From Vibrio splendidus (GTDB lineage Bacteria > Pseudomonadota > Gammaproteobacteria > Enterobacterales > Vibrionaceae): a DNA stretch of 64,000 nucleotides. The DNA is taken from the NCBI RefSeq assembly GCF_001557875.1, contig NZ_LNRF01000004.1, positions 62,001 to 126,000 on the forward strand, written 5' to 3'. Below the pieces are notes generated by a model. The model did not search any database and was not told the DNA's origin. It was given only the letters and a program-made list of their open reading frames with translations. The translations under genes and the position numbers were made by a program. Within the stretch, counting starts at the first letter, position 1. Each line of letters starts with the position of its first letter. Of this stretch, positions 16,940 through 28,331 are shown one piece after another.

Positions 16940-18619
16940 TCACCCTTCAATCAAGAGAATACGAGTCTCGTAAGGACGCAGTACTTGATGATGTAATGCG
17001 ACTGAAGTGTTCGCTTGTTGATAGTTAGACAACAGACTCTTCGCCTTAGTCATATCAAAACGTTCTGGTAAAACGCATTCCGCCTCTTCACCATAATAGT
17101 TGTTAATACACAGCAAGGTTTGCCCTTCGTTCTCACGTACATACGCAAAAATGGATGAGTGCTCAGGCAATAAATCTTGATAGCTGCCATCCGTAATCAC
17201 TGGTACTTGTTTGCGTAACTCAATCAAGCTCTTATAGAAATAGAAAACAGAGTCTTTGTCTTCAAGTGCTTGCTCAGCGTTAATCTCAGAGTAATTATTC
17301 GCTACATCAAGCCATGGCTGAGCTTGTGAGAATCCTGCGTAAGGCTCACTGTTCCATTGCATTGGTGTACGAGAGTTATCACGAGACTTCTGCGCTAAAA
17401 TAGCCATCATATCTTGATGAGCTACACCATCACGGTTCACCATGATGTCGTACATATTGGTACTCTCAACGTCACGATATTGGCTGATGTCGGTATAGCC
17501 AGGGTTGGTCATACCAATCTCTTCACCTTGGTAAATGTAAGGTGTGCCTTGCATCATGTGGACAGAAGCAGCAAGCATCTTGGCTGATTCAACTCGATAT
17601 TGCTGATCGTTACCTAAACGGCTCACCACTCTTGGTTGGTCGTGGTTACACCAGAATAGTGCGCCCCAACCTTTTCCGTTCAATCCTGTTTGCCAGTGAT
17701 TGAAGATCGATTTGAGCTGTAAGAAGTCAAACGGAGCATTAGTCCACTTCTCACCATTGGTGTAATCGACTTTAAGGTGATGGAAGTTAAACACCATCGA
17801 TAGCTCGCTGTTATCAACATTTGAATATTGCTGGCAATGTTCCAACGTGGTTGAGGACATCTCGCCGACGGTGACGCTGCCGTACTTCTGAAATACTGCT
17901 TCGCTGATCTCTTTTAGATATTCATGCACACGTGGGCCGTCTGTGTAAAAACGGCGACCATCACCGATATCATCATTAGGGAAATCTTGCTGCTTTGAAA
18001 TCAGGTTAATCACGTCTAAACGGAAACCGTCGACGCCCTTCTCAGCCCAGAAACTGATAACGTCTTTCACTTCTTCACGTACAACTGGGTTCTCCCAGTT
18101 CAGGTCGGCCTGTTCTTTGGCGAATAAGTGTAGGAAGTATTGCCCAGTCACCTCATCTAATTCCCACGCATTGCCACCGAACTTAGACTGCCAGTTAGTT
18201 GGAGCTTGACCATCTACTGGATCTTTCCAGATATAGTAATCGCGGTACGGGCTGTTTTTATCGCCCAGAGCAGATTGAAACCATGCATGTTCAGTGGACG
18301 TATGGTTAACCACAATATCCATCACGATACGAATACCACGCTGATGTGCTTCAGACAGCAATAGGTCGAAATCTTCCATGGTGCCAAATTGAGGATTAAT
18401 CGCGTAGTAATCTGAAATATCGTAGCCGTTATCAATCATTGGTGATGCGTAAACCGGAGTTAACCAAATTGCATCGACACTCAAGTGTTTGAGGTAATCC
18501 AGTTTCGAAATGATCCCTTTGATATCTCCAGTACCTTTACTGCCACTGTCGCAGAAGCTCTTTGGGTAGATTTGATAGATGGTCGCGGTTTTCCACCAGC
18601 TTTCATCATGTTCAGTCAT
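16940..18619 (-). CDS. treC: Trehalose-6-phosphate hydrolase
   Basis: A 559-residue GH13 enzyme that splits cytosolic trehalose 6-phosphate into glucose and glucose 6-phosphate. It follows E. coli TreC closely: WWKTATIYQIYPKSF at the start, the nucleophile region DGFRLDVINLI, the acid/base region VTVGEMS and the catalytic-cleft HDQPR. The start is set at codon MTEHDESWW because it aligns with E. coli; the frame opens five codons earlier with GTG. It is the last gene of treB-treC, 127 nt after treB with a hairpin between. Confidence 0.93.
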   Translation of the reverse strand: MTEHDESWWKTATIYQIYPKSFCDSGSKGTGDIKGIISKLDYLKHLSVDAIWLTPVYASPMIDNGYDISDYYAINPQFGTMEDFDLLLSEAHQRGIRIVMDIVVNHTSTEHAWFQSALGDKNSPYRDYYIWKDPVDGQAPTNWQSKFGGNAWELDEVTGQYFLHLFAKEQADLNWENPVVREEVKDVISFWAEKGVDGFRLDVINLISKQQDFPNDDIGDGRRFYTDGPRVHEYLKEISEAVFQKYGSVTVGEMSSTTLEHCQQYSNVDNSELSMVFNFHHLKVDYTNGEKWTNAPFDFLQLKSIFNHWQTGLNGKGWGALFWCNHDQPRVVSRLGNDQQYRVESAKMLAASVHMMQGTPYIYQGEEIGMTNPGYTDISQYRDVESTNMYDIMVNRDGVAHQDMMAILAQKSRDNSRTPMQWNSEPYAGFSQAQPWLDVANNYSEINAEQALEDKDSVFYFYKSLIELRKQVPVITDGSYQDLLPEHSSIFAYVRENEGQTLLCINNYYGEEAECVLPERFDMTKAKSLLSNYQQANTSVALHHQVLRPYETRILLIEG

Positions 18620-18700
18620 CGCCATCTCTAACACTCACTTACCAAAAAATATAAATTAAAATCACCATGCAAATCATGGTCGAATAGAAGTCATTTCTAA

Positions 18701-18735
18701 GAGAAAAAGCGATGACTCAATTAAAGTCATCGCTT
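18701..18735 (-). terminator. Intercistronic terminator-like hairpin between treB and treC
   Basis: An 11-bp perfect stem (AAGCGATGACT and AGTCATCGCTT) followed on the minus strand by TTTTTCTC. A second small hairpin (ACCATG, CATGGT, 18664-18680) lies nearer treC. They could reduce treC expression relative to treB. Confidence 0.7.
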
Positions 18736-18745
18736 ATAAAATGCA

Positions 18746-20170
18746 TTACGCGTTAGCGGTTTCGAGCTCACCTTTTGATTGGGCGCGCTTGTAGAAGAAC
18801 AACGTCAAGGTTACAGGCAATACAATCGCCACCAGCATCGCAACTAAGTAAATCGACCAATATTGAGGTTGAATCGATAAGATGCCCGGCAAGCCGCCGA
18901 CACCGATACCATTCGCCATAACACCTGCGCTACCGCAGATTGCGGCTGCAACAGCACTACCAATCATCGCGCTCAGCATTGGGAATTTGTATTTAAGGTT
19001 GATGCCGTACATCGCAGGCTCTGTTACACCTAAGTAGGCTGAAATTGCTGCAGGAACCGAGATGTCTCGTTCACCTTCACGCTTGCTCAAGATAATGATG
19101 CCCACTACTGCCGATGCTTGTGCAATGTTTGATAGTGCAATCAAAGGCCAGATTGGTGTGCCACCTAAATCTTGCATCAATTGCAGATCCACCGCGTTGG
19201 TTGTGTGGTGAATGCCCGTGATAACCAAAGGTGCGTAAAGGAAGCCAAATACCACTGAACCAAGAATCGCAAAGTCACCTGTCATTGCCGCTTTAGCCGC
19301 GAATGCCACACCATCGCCTAACATACGACCAAATGGGCCAATGAAAGCGTGCGCTAGAATCACAGACAAAATAATCGATACAAATGGCACAACCACTAGG
19401 TACAAGTAAGCTGGGACGATGCGCTTAAGATTGGTTTCAATGAACGCCAAAGCTACACCCGCCAACATTGCAGGGATCACCTGAGCCTGATAACCGACTT
19501 TCTCAATCACAAACAGTCCAAAATCCCATACCTCAGGTACCGATTTACCTATCATGTATGCATTCATAAGTTGTGGGGAAACCAAGGTCACACCGAGCGT
19601 GATGCCCAAAATAGGGGTTCCACCGAGTTTCTTAACCGTTGCCCAACACACGCCAACCGGTAGGAAGAAGAAAATAGCTTCGCCGATCAACCATAAGAAA
19701 GAGTGAACCGTTGCCCAAAATTGACTGATTTCAACTAGAGTTTTGCCGTCGAACATGCGAATGTCGCCAATCACATTACGGAAACCAAGAATCAAACCAC
19801 CAGTAATAATGGCAGGCAGCAGTGGTACGAAAATTTCGGCTAAATGGGAGATACCACGCTCAAGGAAGTTCATATTTTGACGAGCAGCCAACTTCGCCTC
19901 ATCTTTTGATGATGCCTCTTTACCTGTCTGTTCAATCAGAAGTGCATACACTTCATCAACTTCAGTGCCAATCACAACTTGGAATTGACCTGCGTTAGTA
20001 AAGCAGCCTTTTACTAGCTTCAATTTTTCGAGTTCAGCTTTGTTTGCCTGCTCTGTATCGTTCAATACAAAACGCAGTCGAGTCAGACAGTGGCTGACAC
20101 TTGCAATGTTTTCTTTACCACCGACTAACTCGATAAGACGCGCAACGTCTTGCTTCGCTATCTTACTCAT
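18746..20170 (-). CDS. treB: PTS trehalose-specific EIIBC component
   Basis: A 474-residue inner-membrane permease that imports trehalose and phosphorylates it to trehalose 6-phosphate. The N-terminal EIIB domain has the phosphorylated cysteine in VSHCLTRLRF, and the EIIC part includes GGLILGFRNVIGD and the GITEP-like VTEPAMYGINLKY motif. It lacks its own EIIA, so a glucose-type EIIA from elsewhere must phosphorylate it, as in E. coli. The start at MSKIAK follows GGGGTAGT. Two TreR-type operators lie upstream. Confidence 0.95.
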   Translation of the reverse strand: MSKIAKQDVARLIELVGGKENIASVSHCLTRLRFVLNDTEQANKAELEKLKLVKGCFTNAGQFQVVIGTEVDEVYALLIEQTGKEASSKDEAKLAARQNMNFLERGISHLAEIFVPLLPAIITGGLILGFRNVIGDIRMFDGKTLVEISQFWATVHSFLWLIGEAIFFFLPVGVCWATVKKLGGTPILGITLGVTLVSPQLMNAYMIGKSVPEVWDFGLFVIEKVGYQAQVIPAMLAGVALAFIETNLKRIVPAYLYLVVVPFVSIILSVILAHAFIGPFGRMLGDGVAFAAKAAMTGDFAILGSVVFGFLYAPLVITGIHHTTNAVDLQLMQDLGGTPIWPLIALSNIAQASAVVGIIILSKREGERDISVPAAISAYLGVTEPAMYGINLKYKFPMLSAMIGSAVAAAICGSAGVMANGIGVGGLPGILSIQPQYWSIYLVAMLVAIVLPVTLTLFFYKRAQSKGELETANA

Positions 20171-20241
20171 ACTACCCCACCCTGGTTTCATTCAATTACT
20201 CATCTAAACCATGCAGCTATAACCACTCAGATTTAGATTTA

Positions 20242-20255
20242 TGGGAACATTCCCA
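20242..20255. promoter_or_regulatory. TreR operator 1 upstream of treB
   Basis: The palindrome TGGGAACATTCCCA lies 72 bp upstream of the treB start codon. It is identical to a site before the broken porin gene at 26514. Confidence 0.8.
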
Positions 20256-20296
20256 ATCACGGTTATTATAATGCCCGCATGAATGATAAATTAAAA

Positions 20297-20310
20297 TGGG
20301 AACAGTCCCA
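20297..20310. promoter_or_regulatory. TreR operator 2 upstream of treB
   Basis: TGGGAACAGTCCCA, one base from a perfect palindrome, 55 bp from operator 1 centre to centre (about five helical turns), which suits cooperative or looped binding. Confidence 0.75.
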
Positions 20311-20374
20311 TTAATTGAAAGAGATCACACTCTAATTTTAATCTAAGCGGTTCAATTTCGCTTAATTGAGTGGA

Positions 20375-21319
20375 TTATAGAATCGGAGATTGAGTGTGAT
20401 GAGAGATATCTGAATTGCCTAATAGCTGAGAGATCAATAGATTAGCAGCCAACTTACCTGCAGATTGGTAACCAGGATCAATGCTAAATACTCGTGGGAA
20501 TAAGAAAGAGAGAAGATCATTACCACCAACGCCGGTGACTACCACATCTTCACGTTGTCGCTCTTGCAGACGTTTGATAACACCAAGAGCAAGGGTATCA
20601 CTGGCACAAACGATCGCTTGAGTCGCGGGAGTTAGAACCTCATCCACCAGCTGATAAGCACTTTCGTGATGAAGTTGGCCAGTGCGATAGTTCGCAATCA
20701 CTCCGGTGCTTTCACACCAATCGAGATAAGCCTTAAGACGCAGCTCACCGGTTGATTTGTCGCTAGGATCAACACCAATAAAGCCGACATCTGAGATCCC
20801 TTGCTCCGATAGATGCGCTAACGCACTATTAATCACCTGTTGGTTATCGTAGTTAATCGACGTTACATTCTCGGTATCCAGAGCAATAACCACGGCTTTG
20901 TGCTCCCACGCTTCGATCGCAGGAATATCACAATCCGTAAAACCAAACACAATAATGCCATCAACGTTACGACGTTTAAGAACCTGAAGATGCTCGTTGG
21001 CTTTTTCTCTGTCGAGTTGGCTTTCCATGATCACGACATCGTAATCCGCTCGATACAACTCGGCCAGCATGGTGCTAACGGCTTTGTTTTCAGAAGGGGA
21101 ATCCAAACGAGAGATAATCACGCCGATGACTTTTTGGCTGCCACCGCGCATCGATTGCGCTGACTTTGAAGGTGTATACCCAGATTCTTGAATTACTCTT
21201 TCCACCCTTTCACGGGTTTCAGGTTTCACTTTTGGATCGTTGGTCAGAACGCGTGATACGGTTGACTTACCAACACCGGACAGTTTTGCAATATCAAGAA
21301 TAGTGAGTTTTTTGCTCAT
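20375..21319 (-). CDS. treR: Trehalose operon repressor, LacI family
   Basis: A 314-residue LacI-type repressor, with the helix-turn-helix LTILDIAKLSGVGKSTVSRVL at the N-terminus and a periplasmic-binding-protein-like effector domain (residues about 60-314). E. coli TreR (315) senses trehalose 6-phosphate. It lies immediately upstream of treBC in the same direction and the spacer holds two matching palindromes, so the target is clear. The frame is open 18 codons further upstream, but only the ATG at 21319 begins with the family's MSKKLTI. Confidence 0.93.
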   Translation of the reverse strand: MSKKLTILDIAKLSGVGKSTVSRVLTNDPKVKPETRERVERVIQESGYTPSKSAQSMRGGSQKVIGVIISRLDSPSENKAVSTMLAELYRADYDVVIMESQLDREKANEHLQVLKRRNVDGIIVFGFTDCDIPAIEAWEHKAVVIALDTENVTSINYDNQQVINSALAHLSEQGISDVGFIGVDPSDKSTGELRLKAYLDWCESTGVIANYRTGQLHHESAYQLVDEVLTPATQAIVCASDTLALGVIKRLQERQREDVVVTGVGGNDLLSFLFPRVFSIDPGYQSAGKLAANLLISQLLGNSDISHHTQSPIL

Positions 21320-21408
21320 AAAAAGTCTAACGTTAAAGGGAAGAGAATAAAAAGTGAGGGTAGATTCCCTCACTTAACTGTTTGTAAATCTTAGAAGTTA
21401 ACTATGAC

Positions 21409-21744
21409 TTACTTTCGACAATTTTTATATACGACACGACCAAGTTCTAGACGTGCGTTGTCACCTTTAGTGCGTAAAGTGACGCTATTGATCAGTTCAG
21501 AGGTTCCATCATCTAAGATATACTTCGTTCCTGAACCTGCCGCTATTTGAGTGAGGCGATATTCATTCTCTGGCAAACGTAATACCGCTTTTTCATTACC
21601 AAGGTAAGCGACCTTAAATGAAGCGTCAGACTCACATTGATAAGTCACGAATTGATCGTCCGATACTGCACCATCAGGCGCTGCGGATTTAGAACACCCG
21701 AATAACGCTACCGTACATAGAGATGCTATCAACAATGCTTTCAT
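21409..21744 (-). CDS. MliC-type lysozyme-inhibitor lipoprotein
   Basis: A 111-residue lipoprotein: hydrophobic leader then lipobox LFGC at residue 17. The mature part matches the MliC/PliC domain: YQCESDASFKVAYLGNEKAVL, the LPENEYRL turn and a SGTKYILDDG segment with a C-terminal cysteine (YKNC) that pairs with the first. These inhibit C-type lysozyme at the outer membrane. The strand pattern supports the family, though the key inhibitory loop is divergent, so inhibition of a host lysozyme is an inference. Confidence 0.75.
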   Translation of the reverse strand: MKALLIASLCTVALFGCSKSAAPDGAVSDDQFVTYQCESDASFKVAYLGNEKAVLRLPENEYRLTQIAAGSGTKYILDDGTSELINSVTLRTKGDNARLELGRVVYKNCRK

Positions 21745-21807
21745 ACTGCGTTCCTCATCTTTATATAGTGAACAACACTTATATCTAAGTGAAAGAGACT
21801 TAGTGTC

Positions 21808-22392
21808 TTAACCTTTTAAGAATGCTGGTACATCTTTAATACTGTCAAGCACAACACTTGCAAGTGCTTCACCCTTTTCAGTGATTGGCTTACCGGTTCT
21901 TACCAGTACTTTTGTGCCAACACCTGCCGCTTCTGCAGCCATCATGTCTTCAGCTTTATCGCCGATCATGACCGAGTTAGCCATATCAATCTTCAGAAAG
22001 TCACGGGCAGAAATGAACATGCCTGGCTTTGGCTTACGACATTCACAATCTTGCTTGTAGTCACCAACACCGTGCTCAGCATGATGAGGACAGTAATAGA
22101 TGCCATCAAGCTCAACGCCGTTATCAACAAAGTTCCAATCCATCCACTGCGTTAAAGAAAGAAAACGGTCTTCACTAAACATGCCGCGAGCAATGCCTGA
22201 CTGATTAGTCACTAGCACCAATAAATAGCCCATATCTTTAAACGCTTTCGCCGCTTCAAACACACCGTCAATGTATTCAAAGTCATGCTCATCATGTACG
22301 TAGCCGTGGTCAACGTTAATCACACCATCACGATCTAAAAAAACAGCAGGTTTAGACAAAATTTTGTTCTCTATCAACTCTCTATTAATCAT
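21808..22392 (-). CDS. gmhB: D-glycero-beta-D-manno-heptose-1,7-bisphosphate 7-phosphatase
   Basis: A 194-residue HAD phosphatase of LPS inner-core heptose synthesis. The catalytic DxD box is [16 protein letters not shown], motif II is [10 protein letters not shown] and motif III is GDKAEDM. The zinc site is formed by CPHH and [10 protein letters not shown], as in E. coli GmhB (191). The N-terminus carries about ten extra residues before the catalytic strand; no clear Shine-Dalgarno supports this ATG, so an internal start is possible. It diverges from metNIQ. Confidence 0.93.
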   Translation of the reverse strand: MINRELIENKILSKPAVFLDRDGVINVDHGYVHDEHDFEYIDGVFEAAKAFKDMGYLLVLVTNQSGIARGMFSEDRFLSLTQWMDWNFVDNGVELDGIYYCPHHAEHGVGDYKQDCECRKPKPGMFISARDFLKIDMANSVMIGDKAEDMMAAEAAGVGTKVLVRTGKPITEKGEALASVVLDSIKDVPAFLKG

Positions 22393-22477
22393 TAATTATT
22401 ACACGCTTTATTTGCTTCATCACTATCTATTTAGTTTTGCGTTCGTTAACGATTTGTTTCTAGCTTAGCCATACAAT

Positions 22478-22509
22478 CGACGTTTAGCCGTCTAGACGTA
22501 AAAATATCT
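22478..22509. promoter_or_regulatory. Four tandem MetJ boxes upstream of metN
   Basis: Contiguous octamers CGACGTTT, AGCCGTCT, AGACGTAA and AAATATCT score 6, 7, 6 and 5 of 8 against the Met box AGACGTCT. MetJ repressor binds such arrays cooperatively with S-adenosylmethionine, and metNIQ is a standard target. Confidence 0.8.
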
Positions 22510-22599
22510 ATTGACTTAGATCATAGAACACCATAGCATCATCTGTAAATCGAGCGAGCTATCGACATATTATTCTGTTCTACCTGCACGGGTTTCTCT

Positions 22600-23634
22600 A
22601 TGATTAAAGTGAATCAAGTCAACAAGGTTTTTTATCAAGGCACTAAAGAAATCAATGCCTTAATTGATATCAACCTCCACATTCCTCAAGGTCAAATCTT
22701 TGGAGTCATTGGCTCTTCAGGTGCAGGCAAAAGTACCCTAATCCGCTGTGTAAATATGTTGGAAGCTCCGACCTCTGGTGAAGTGATTGTTGATGGTATC
22801 GACCTAACAAAACTCTGCAAATCTGAACTTAGCGAAGCGCGCCGTAACATCGGCATGATATTCCAGCACTTCAACCTACTGTCTTCTCGTACTGTATTTA
22901 ACAATGTAGCACTGCCTCTAGAACTTGCTGGTAAAGATAAAGCGATTATTGAAGCGAAAGTCAGCGAGTTACTTGAACTGGTTGGCCTTGCTGATAAGCG
23001 TGACACCTACCCGGCAAACCTTAGTGGTGGTCAAAAGCAGCGTGTGGCGATTGCTCGCGCACTGGCCTCTGACCCGAAAGTACTGCTATGTGATGAAGCC
23101 ACCAGCGCATTGGACCCAGCAACAACTCAATCTATCCTTGAACTGCTGCGTGAAATCAACCGCAAGCTGAACATCACTATCCTGCTTATTACGCACGAGA
23201 TGGATGTGGTGAAAAGCATTTGTCATGAAGTCGCGATCATTGGTGGCGGTGAGTTGGTAGAGAAAGGCACAGTCGGTGACATCTTTGCTCATCCGAAGAC
23301 AGAGCTAGCACATCAGTTTATTCGCTCAACGTTGGATCTAACGATTCCTGAAGATTACCAAGCACGCTTGCAAGAGACTCGCGTAAACAGCAGCTACCCG
23401 CTTGTGCGTCTTGAGTTTACTGGTGCAACGGTTGATGCACCGCTGATGACGCAAATCGCACGTAAATTCAATATCGACGTCAGCATCTTAAGCTCTGACC
23501 TTGATTACGCCGGCGGCGTGAAGTTCGGCATGATGGTCGCTGAGCTGTTCGGTAATGAAGCAGATGATAATGCTGCTATCCAATTCCTACGCGACAACAA
23601 TGTAAAAGTAGAGGTGCTTGGTTATGTCCTTTAG
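22600..23634 (+). CDS. metN: Methionine ABC transporter ATP-binding protein
   Basis: A 344-residue ABC ATPase with Walker [13 protein letters not shown], signature [16 protein letters not shown] and Walker [14 protein letters not shown]. The C-terminal third (from about residue 265) is the NIL domain, which binds methionine and shuts transport down when it is plentiful inside the cell. It heads metN-metI-metQ; its stop codon lies 8 nt inside metI. The Met boxes upstream predict repression by MetJ. Confidence 0.96.
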   Translation: MIKVNQVNKVFYQGTKEINALIDINLHIPQGQIFGVIGSSGAGKSTLIRCVNMLEAPTSGEVIVDGIDLTKLCKSELSEARRNIGMIFQHFNLLSSRTVFNNVALPLELAGKDKAIIEAKVSELLELVGLADKRDTYPANLSGGQKQRVAIARALASDPKVLLCDEATSALDPATTQSILELLREINRKLNITILLITHEMDVVKSICHEVAIIGGGELVEKGTVGDIFAHPKTELAHQFIRSTLDLTIPEDYQARLQETRVNSSYPLVRLEFTGATVDAPLMTQIARKFNIDVSILSSDLDYAGGVKFGMMVAELFGNEADDNAAIQFLRDNNVKVEVLGYVL

Positions 23635-24307
23635 TTTCAACGAGATTGCTGACTGGATCAGCCTTAACGGTAACCTTCTATTAGGCGCAACAGGCGAAAC
23701 GCTTTACATGGTTGCTGTCGCTGGCATCGTTGGCTTCGCGGTCGGTATTCCATTAGGCGTGATTCTACATACGACTAAAAAAGGTGGTCTGCTAGAGAAC
23801 CCCAAAGTAAACAAGATTCTTGGTGCGGTTGTGAACGTGGGTCGTTCAGTACCTTTCTTGGTGTTGATGGTTGCGATTATCCCACTAACTAAGATGCTGA
23901 TTGGTACCTTCATCGGTACGACAGCAGCGATTGTTCCACTGACGATTGGCGCTATCCCATTCGTAGCTCGACTCATCGAAAGTGCGCTGCTTGAAGTACC
24001 AACAGGTCTTGTGGAAGCCGCTCAATCAATGGGCGCGACACCAACACAAATCATCAATAAGGTTCTGCTTCCAGAAGCACTACCAACTATCATCAACTCA
24101 GTAACGATTACGCTAGTGACTCTAGTGAGCTACTCAGCAATGGCCGGTACTGTAGGCGGTGGTGGCCTAGGTGATGTCGCGATTCGTTACGGATTCCACC
24201 GTTACGATGTGACCATCATGGCTGTGACAGTAGTGATGTTGATTGTGCTGGTACAAATTATTCAATCAATCGGTGATTCATTAGTTCGCCGCGTTGACCA
24301 CAGATAA
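23624..24307 (+). CDS. metI: Methionine ABC transporter permease
   Basis: A 227-residue permease with five predicted membrane segments and the EAA loop ([25 protein letters not shown]) that docks on MetN. The start at 23624 overlaps the metN stop by 11 nt, so the genes are translationally coupled. The frame opens two codons earlier with TTG, which is unlikely. Confidence 0.95.
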   Translation: MSFSFNEIADWISLNGNLLLGATGETLYMVAVAGIVGFAVGIPLGVILHTTKKGGLLENPKVNKILGAVVNVGRSVPFLVLMVAIIPLTKMLIGTFIGTTAAIVPLTIGAIPFVARLIESALLEVPTGLVEAAQSMGATPTQIINKVLLPEALPTIINSVTITLVTLVSYSAMAGTVGGGGLGDVAIRYGFHRYDVTIMAVTVVMLIVLVQIIQSIGDSLVRRVDHR

Positions 24308-24373
24308 AGACTCACGCATAAAGATTAGAGTCGTCGGAACCAAATTAAATAGATTTATTAAAAGGAGATTATT

Positions 24374-25183
24374 ATGAAATTTAGCCTTAAAGGTTTACTA
24401 ACTATCGCAGCAGCAGCTTCAGCGCTAGTTCTAGCAGGTTGTGGTGATAAAGAAGTCGACACTTCTAAAGTAAAAGTTGGCGTAATGGCAGGTGCAGAAG
24501 CTCAAGTTGCTGAAGTGGCAGCTAAAGTAGCGAAAGAAAAATACGGCCTAGATGTTGAGCTAGTGACTTTTACAGATTACGTAACACCAAACGCAGCTCT
24601 AGATGATGGTTCTATCGACATCAACGCATTCCAACATGCACCGTACCTAGATCAGCAAGTGGCTGACCGTGGCTACAAGCTAACTATCGCTGGTAACACA
24701 TTTGTTTACCCAATTGCAGGTTACTCTAAAGAAGTGAAATCTGTAGACGAAATCCAAGACGGCGCGCGTATTGCCGTACCAAACGACCCAACAAACCTAG
24801 GTCGCTCTCTACTTCTTCTTGAGCAACAGGGTCTGCTTGAGCTTCGTGAAGGTGCTGGTCTTCTAGCTACCGTTCGTGACATTGTGGGTAACCCTAAGAA
24901 CCTAACGATTGTTGAACTAGACGCAGCTCAACTGCCACGTTCTCTTGATGATGTTGCTCTATCTATCATCAACACAACTTACGCGAGCTCTATCAACCTG
25001 ACTCCACAAAAAGATGGCGTATTCGTTGAAGACAAAGATTCTCCTTACGTAAACCTAATCGTTTCCCGTGAAGACAACCTAAACGCTGAAAACGTACAAA
25101 ACTTCGTTAAAGCTTACCAAACTGAAGAAGTGTACAACGCAGCTTCTGACATCTTCCAAGGCGGCGTAGTTAAAGGTTGGTAA
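24374..25183 (+). CDS. metQ: Methionine-binding lipoprotein
   Basis: A 269-residue NlpA-family binding protein. Lipobox LVLAGC puts the lipidated cysteine near residue 23, and the mature start KVKVGVMAGAEAQVAEVA, the ALDDGSIDINAFQHAPYLD motif and the closing FQGGVVKGW are characteristic. It delivers L- or D-methionine to MetNI. Its AAAGGAG Shine-Dalgarno is strong. A terminator follows. Confidence 0.96.
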   Translation: MKFSLKGLLTIAAAASALVLAGCGDKEVDTSKVKVGVMAGAEAQVAEVAAKVAKEKYGLDVELVTFTDYVTPNAALDDGSIDINAFQHAPYLDQQVADRGYKLTIAGNTFVYPIAGYSKEVKSVDEIQDGARIAVPNDPTNLGRSLLLLEQQGLLELREGAGLLATVRDIVGNPKNLTIVELDAAQLPRSLDDVALSIINTTYASSINLTPQKDGVFVEDKDSPYVNLIVSREDNLNAENVQNFVKAYQTEEVYNAASDIFQGGVVKGW

Positions 25184-25215
25184 TCAACTAAACTACAGCA
25201 TTGTATAGATACCCG

Positions 25216-25245
25216 AAGGGGCTGACATAACGTCAGCCCCTTTTT
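25216..25245 (+). terminator. Terminator of metNIQ
   Basis: Stem AAGGGGCTGAC, loop ATAAC, GTCAGCCCCTT followed by a T-run. Confidence 0.9.
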
Positions 25246-25275
25246 ATGGATTAGGATTTAGGAAGAAAGTTCGAC

Positions 25276-26470
<1,195 letters not shown>

Positions 26471-26513
26471 CGTCCATTCCTTTCAGATCTAGAATCAAGT
26501 TATTATTTACAAA

Positions 26514-26541
26514 TGGGAACATTCCCATGGGATCGATCCCA
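26514..26541. promoter_or_regulatory. Two adjacent TreR-type operators before the porin
   Basis: TGGGAACATTCCCA (26514-26527) is identical to treB operator 1, and TGGGATCGATCCCA (26528-26541) abuts it as a second perfect palindrome. They lie 44-71 bp upstream of the porin start. Confidence 0.75.
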
Positions 26542-26873
26542 TTTATATTGAGAAGAATATAAATTGAAAGAGAACTGATTGATTATTGTGATCAGGCTAA
26601 CTATTGAGGTAACTAAAAGTTGATGGACGTTGGATTATTTCAATGAATGCGTCGGAGCTACAGAAAGAGCTGAATATCACGTTCTGTGCGTATTAAAAGG
26701 AAAATGGGTAACGATAATAGAGTAAGAAAGATCGAGCTAAAATAAGTAACGAAATCACGGTATCGGGGATGATACAAGATGCTAAGTATTTAATATTAAA
26801 GGGGAGTTAATATCAGAGCACTAAGTTAGCGCTCCGATATCTAAAGCATGACGCTTAAATAACCACTAGAAGA
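26542..26873. other. Gene-free spacer
   Basis: About 330 bp between the porin promoter and the next gene's stop. The only structure I see is a hairpin at 26811-26841 (ATATC...GATAT with GAGC/GCTC inside). No coding signal. Confidence 0.5.
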
Positions 26874-27650
26874 CTACTTCAGGTGATCCCAAGAGATGTT
26901 TGACACCAATCGGCAGTCATCACACTTGAAATAGAAAATATCGTGGATAGGCGCATCTAGCAGCCATTCACCACCACATTGCGGACATTTACGTTCTTTT
27001 TCATCTTTCAGGCTGATCCCACCGACACGATATAGGTAGTAGTAGGTTGGAACCTTAGTCAGATATTCAATGCGTCCTCTTAGGCCCCAACCGCGTTTAA
27101 ACAGCACACTATTAGTATCACTGATCTCGGTTAGCGTTGCGTGTTCAGCGCGACAACCACCGCCCATTTGTACTTCATCACAGGCTTGCCATTCTGTCTG
27201 CCATTTCAATACAGCTTTATGGTCGCCATTGAAGGTTGGCGGGTTGCGGTACAGAGGGATCGGTAACAAGCTGTCGCCACTGCGCAGCGGTGAACAGGTA
27301 TGCACGAATGTCGTGTATAACACCTGCCAGCTTGGCGTTTCATCTTCTGCTACTTCTTCTGAGTTCAGATCTCGCCCCAACAAACGCATTTTAGGCGCTA
27401 GTAGACTCGCGTTAGACAAGCGATCAAAACACACTTTCACAAAGTCTGAGTGATTACGCGGGTGCAAGCTATCTTGCTCCGGGCACACAACGCGAACGAA
27501 GAACTCTCCGTCTCCCATCACGATTGGAAACTCACGGCCTAACACTTGTCCGTTATAACGAAGTGCATCCATCAAGCCATTAACTGCCTTATCGACAGCG
27601 CTTACCGTTGTGTTATCAAAACACTCAAATTGAAGTTCTAGTACGTACAT
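26874..27650 (-). CDS. DUF2310-type protein with C-terminal zinc ribbon
   Basis: A 258-residue cytosolic protein. Its end carries a zinc ribbon, CPQCGG then CDDC, about 25 residues apart. The central part has conserved-looking text (FVHTCSPLRSGDSLLPIPLYRNP) also found in the DUF2310 family of vibrios and pasteurellae. Function unknown. Four nt separate it from syd upstream, so the two are cotranscribed. Confidence 0.75.
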   Translation of the reverse strand: MYVLELQFECFDNTTVSAVDKAVNGLMDALRYNGQVLGREFPIVMGDGEFFVRVVCPEQDSLHPRNHSDFVKVCFDRLSNASLLAPKMRLLGRDLNSEEVAEDETPSWQVLYTTFVHTCSPLRSGDSLLPIPLYRNPPTFNGDHKAVLKWQTEWQACDEVQMGGGCRAEHATLTEISDTNSVLFKRGWGLRGRIEYLTKVPTYYYLYRVGGISLKDEKERKCPQCGGEWLLDAPIHDIFYFKCDDCRLVSNISWDHLK

Positions 27651-27654
27651 CTAT

Positions 27655-28200
27655 TTATACCGCTGGTTGTAGCTTTTCTAAAAATTCTGCCAATGTCTCG
27701 GCTAGTACATCACGATTTTTGGTGCCTAAGCGCTCTAGAATCACGTTACCCGTCAGGTTACAGATAGAGATAACGTCTAGCTCTGCATCGGTCGCGGCAA
27801 TGAAAACCGTTGGTTTTAGCTTCAAGCGACGCTGAGTCACTAGGTGACCCAAAATGTTTTCTTGTAGGCATTCGAAATCTTCATCACTCCAAATCTGTAA
27901 CAGAGTCAGTTCGTTACCATCAAAAGTCGCGTTCATATCCGCACTGAACTGTGCGCCGTAGAAAGTCTTGATGTCTTCATGCAGAGTCAACTCAATACCG
28001 GTTTCAACGTTGGTGAAATCCGCGAATTGCTCACGTGGATAGTGCTTCCACAACACTGCGTCGCCGCTCTTTTCTTCTACGCATGGCGATACGATATCCA
28101 CCAACTCCTCATTACGAGGTAAGCTTTGGTGTTGCTGCTGCCACGCGTCAACGTATCGCTGACTAAAAGAAAGTAGTGCGTCTTGAGCACGTTGAGTCAT
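27655..28200 (-). CDS. syd: SecY-interacting protein Syd
   Basis: A 181-residue protein, the same length as E. coli Syd, starting with a helical [17 protein letters not shown] and containing [23 protein letters not shown], the acidic face that binds SecY. Syd checks or destabilises abnormal SecYEG translocons at the inner membrane. It diverges from queF, a neighbour order shared with enterics. Confidence 0.92.
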   Translation of the reverse strand: MTQRAQDALLSFSQRYVDAWQQQHQSLPRNEELVDIVSPCVEEKSGDAVLWKHYPREQFADFTNVETGIELTLHEDIKTFYGAQFSADMNATFDGNELTLLQIWSDEDFECLQENILGHLVTQRRLKLKPTVFIAATDAELDVISICNLTGNVILERLGTKNRDVLAETLAEFLEKLQPAV

Positions 28201-28331
28201 GAAAATCTCCTAAACACAAAATAATAAATAGAATCCGAGCCCTTTCCGCGCCGATTAAGCGATGACTTAATGACAGGGTAATGGGGATTCAGTAAAATCG
28301 ACCCCATTCTAATCGAATTTGAAACGAAAGT

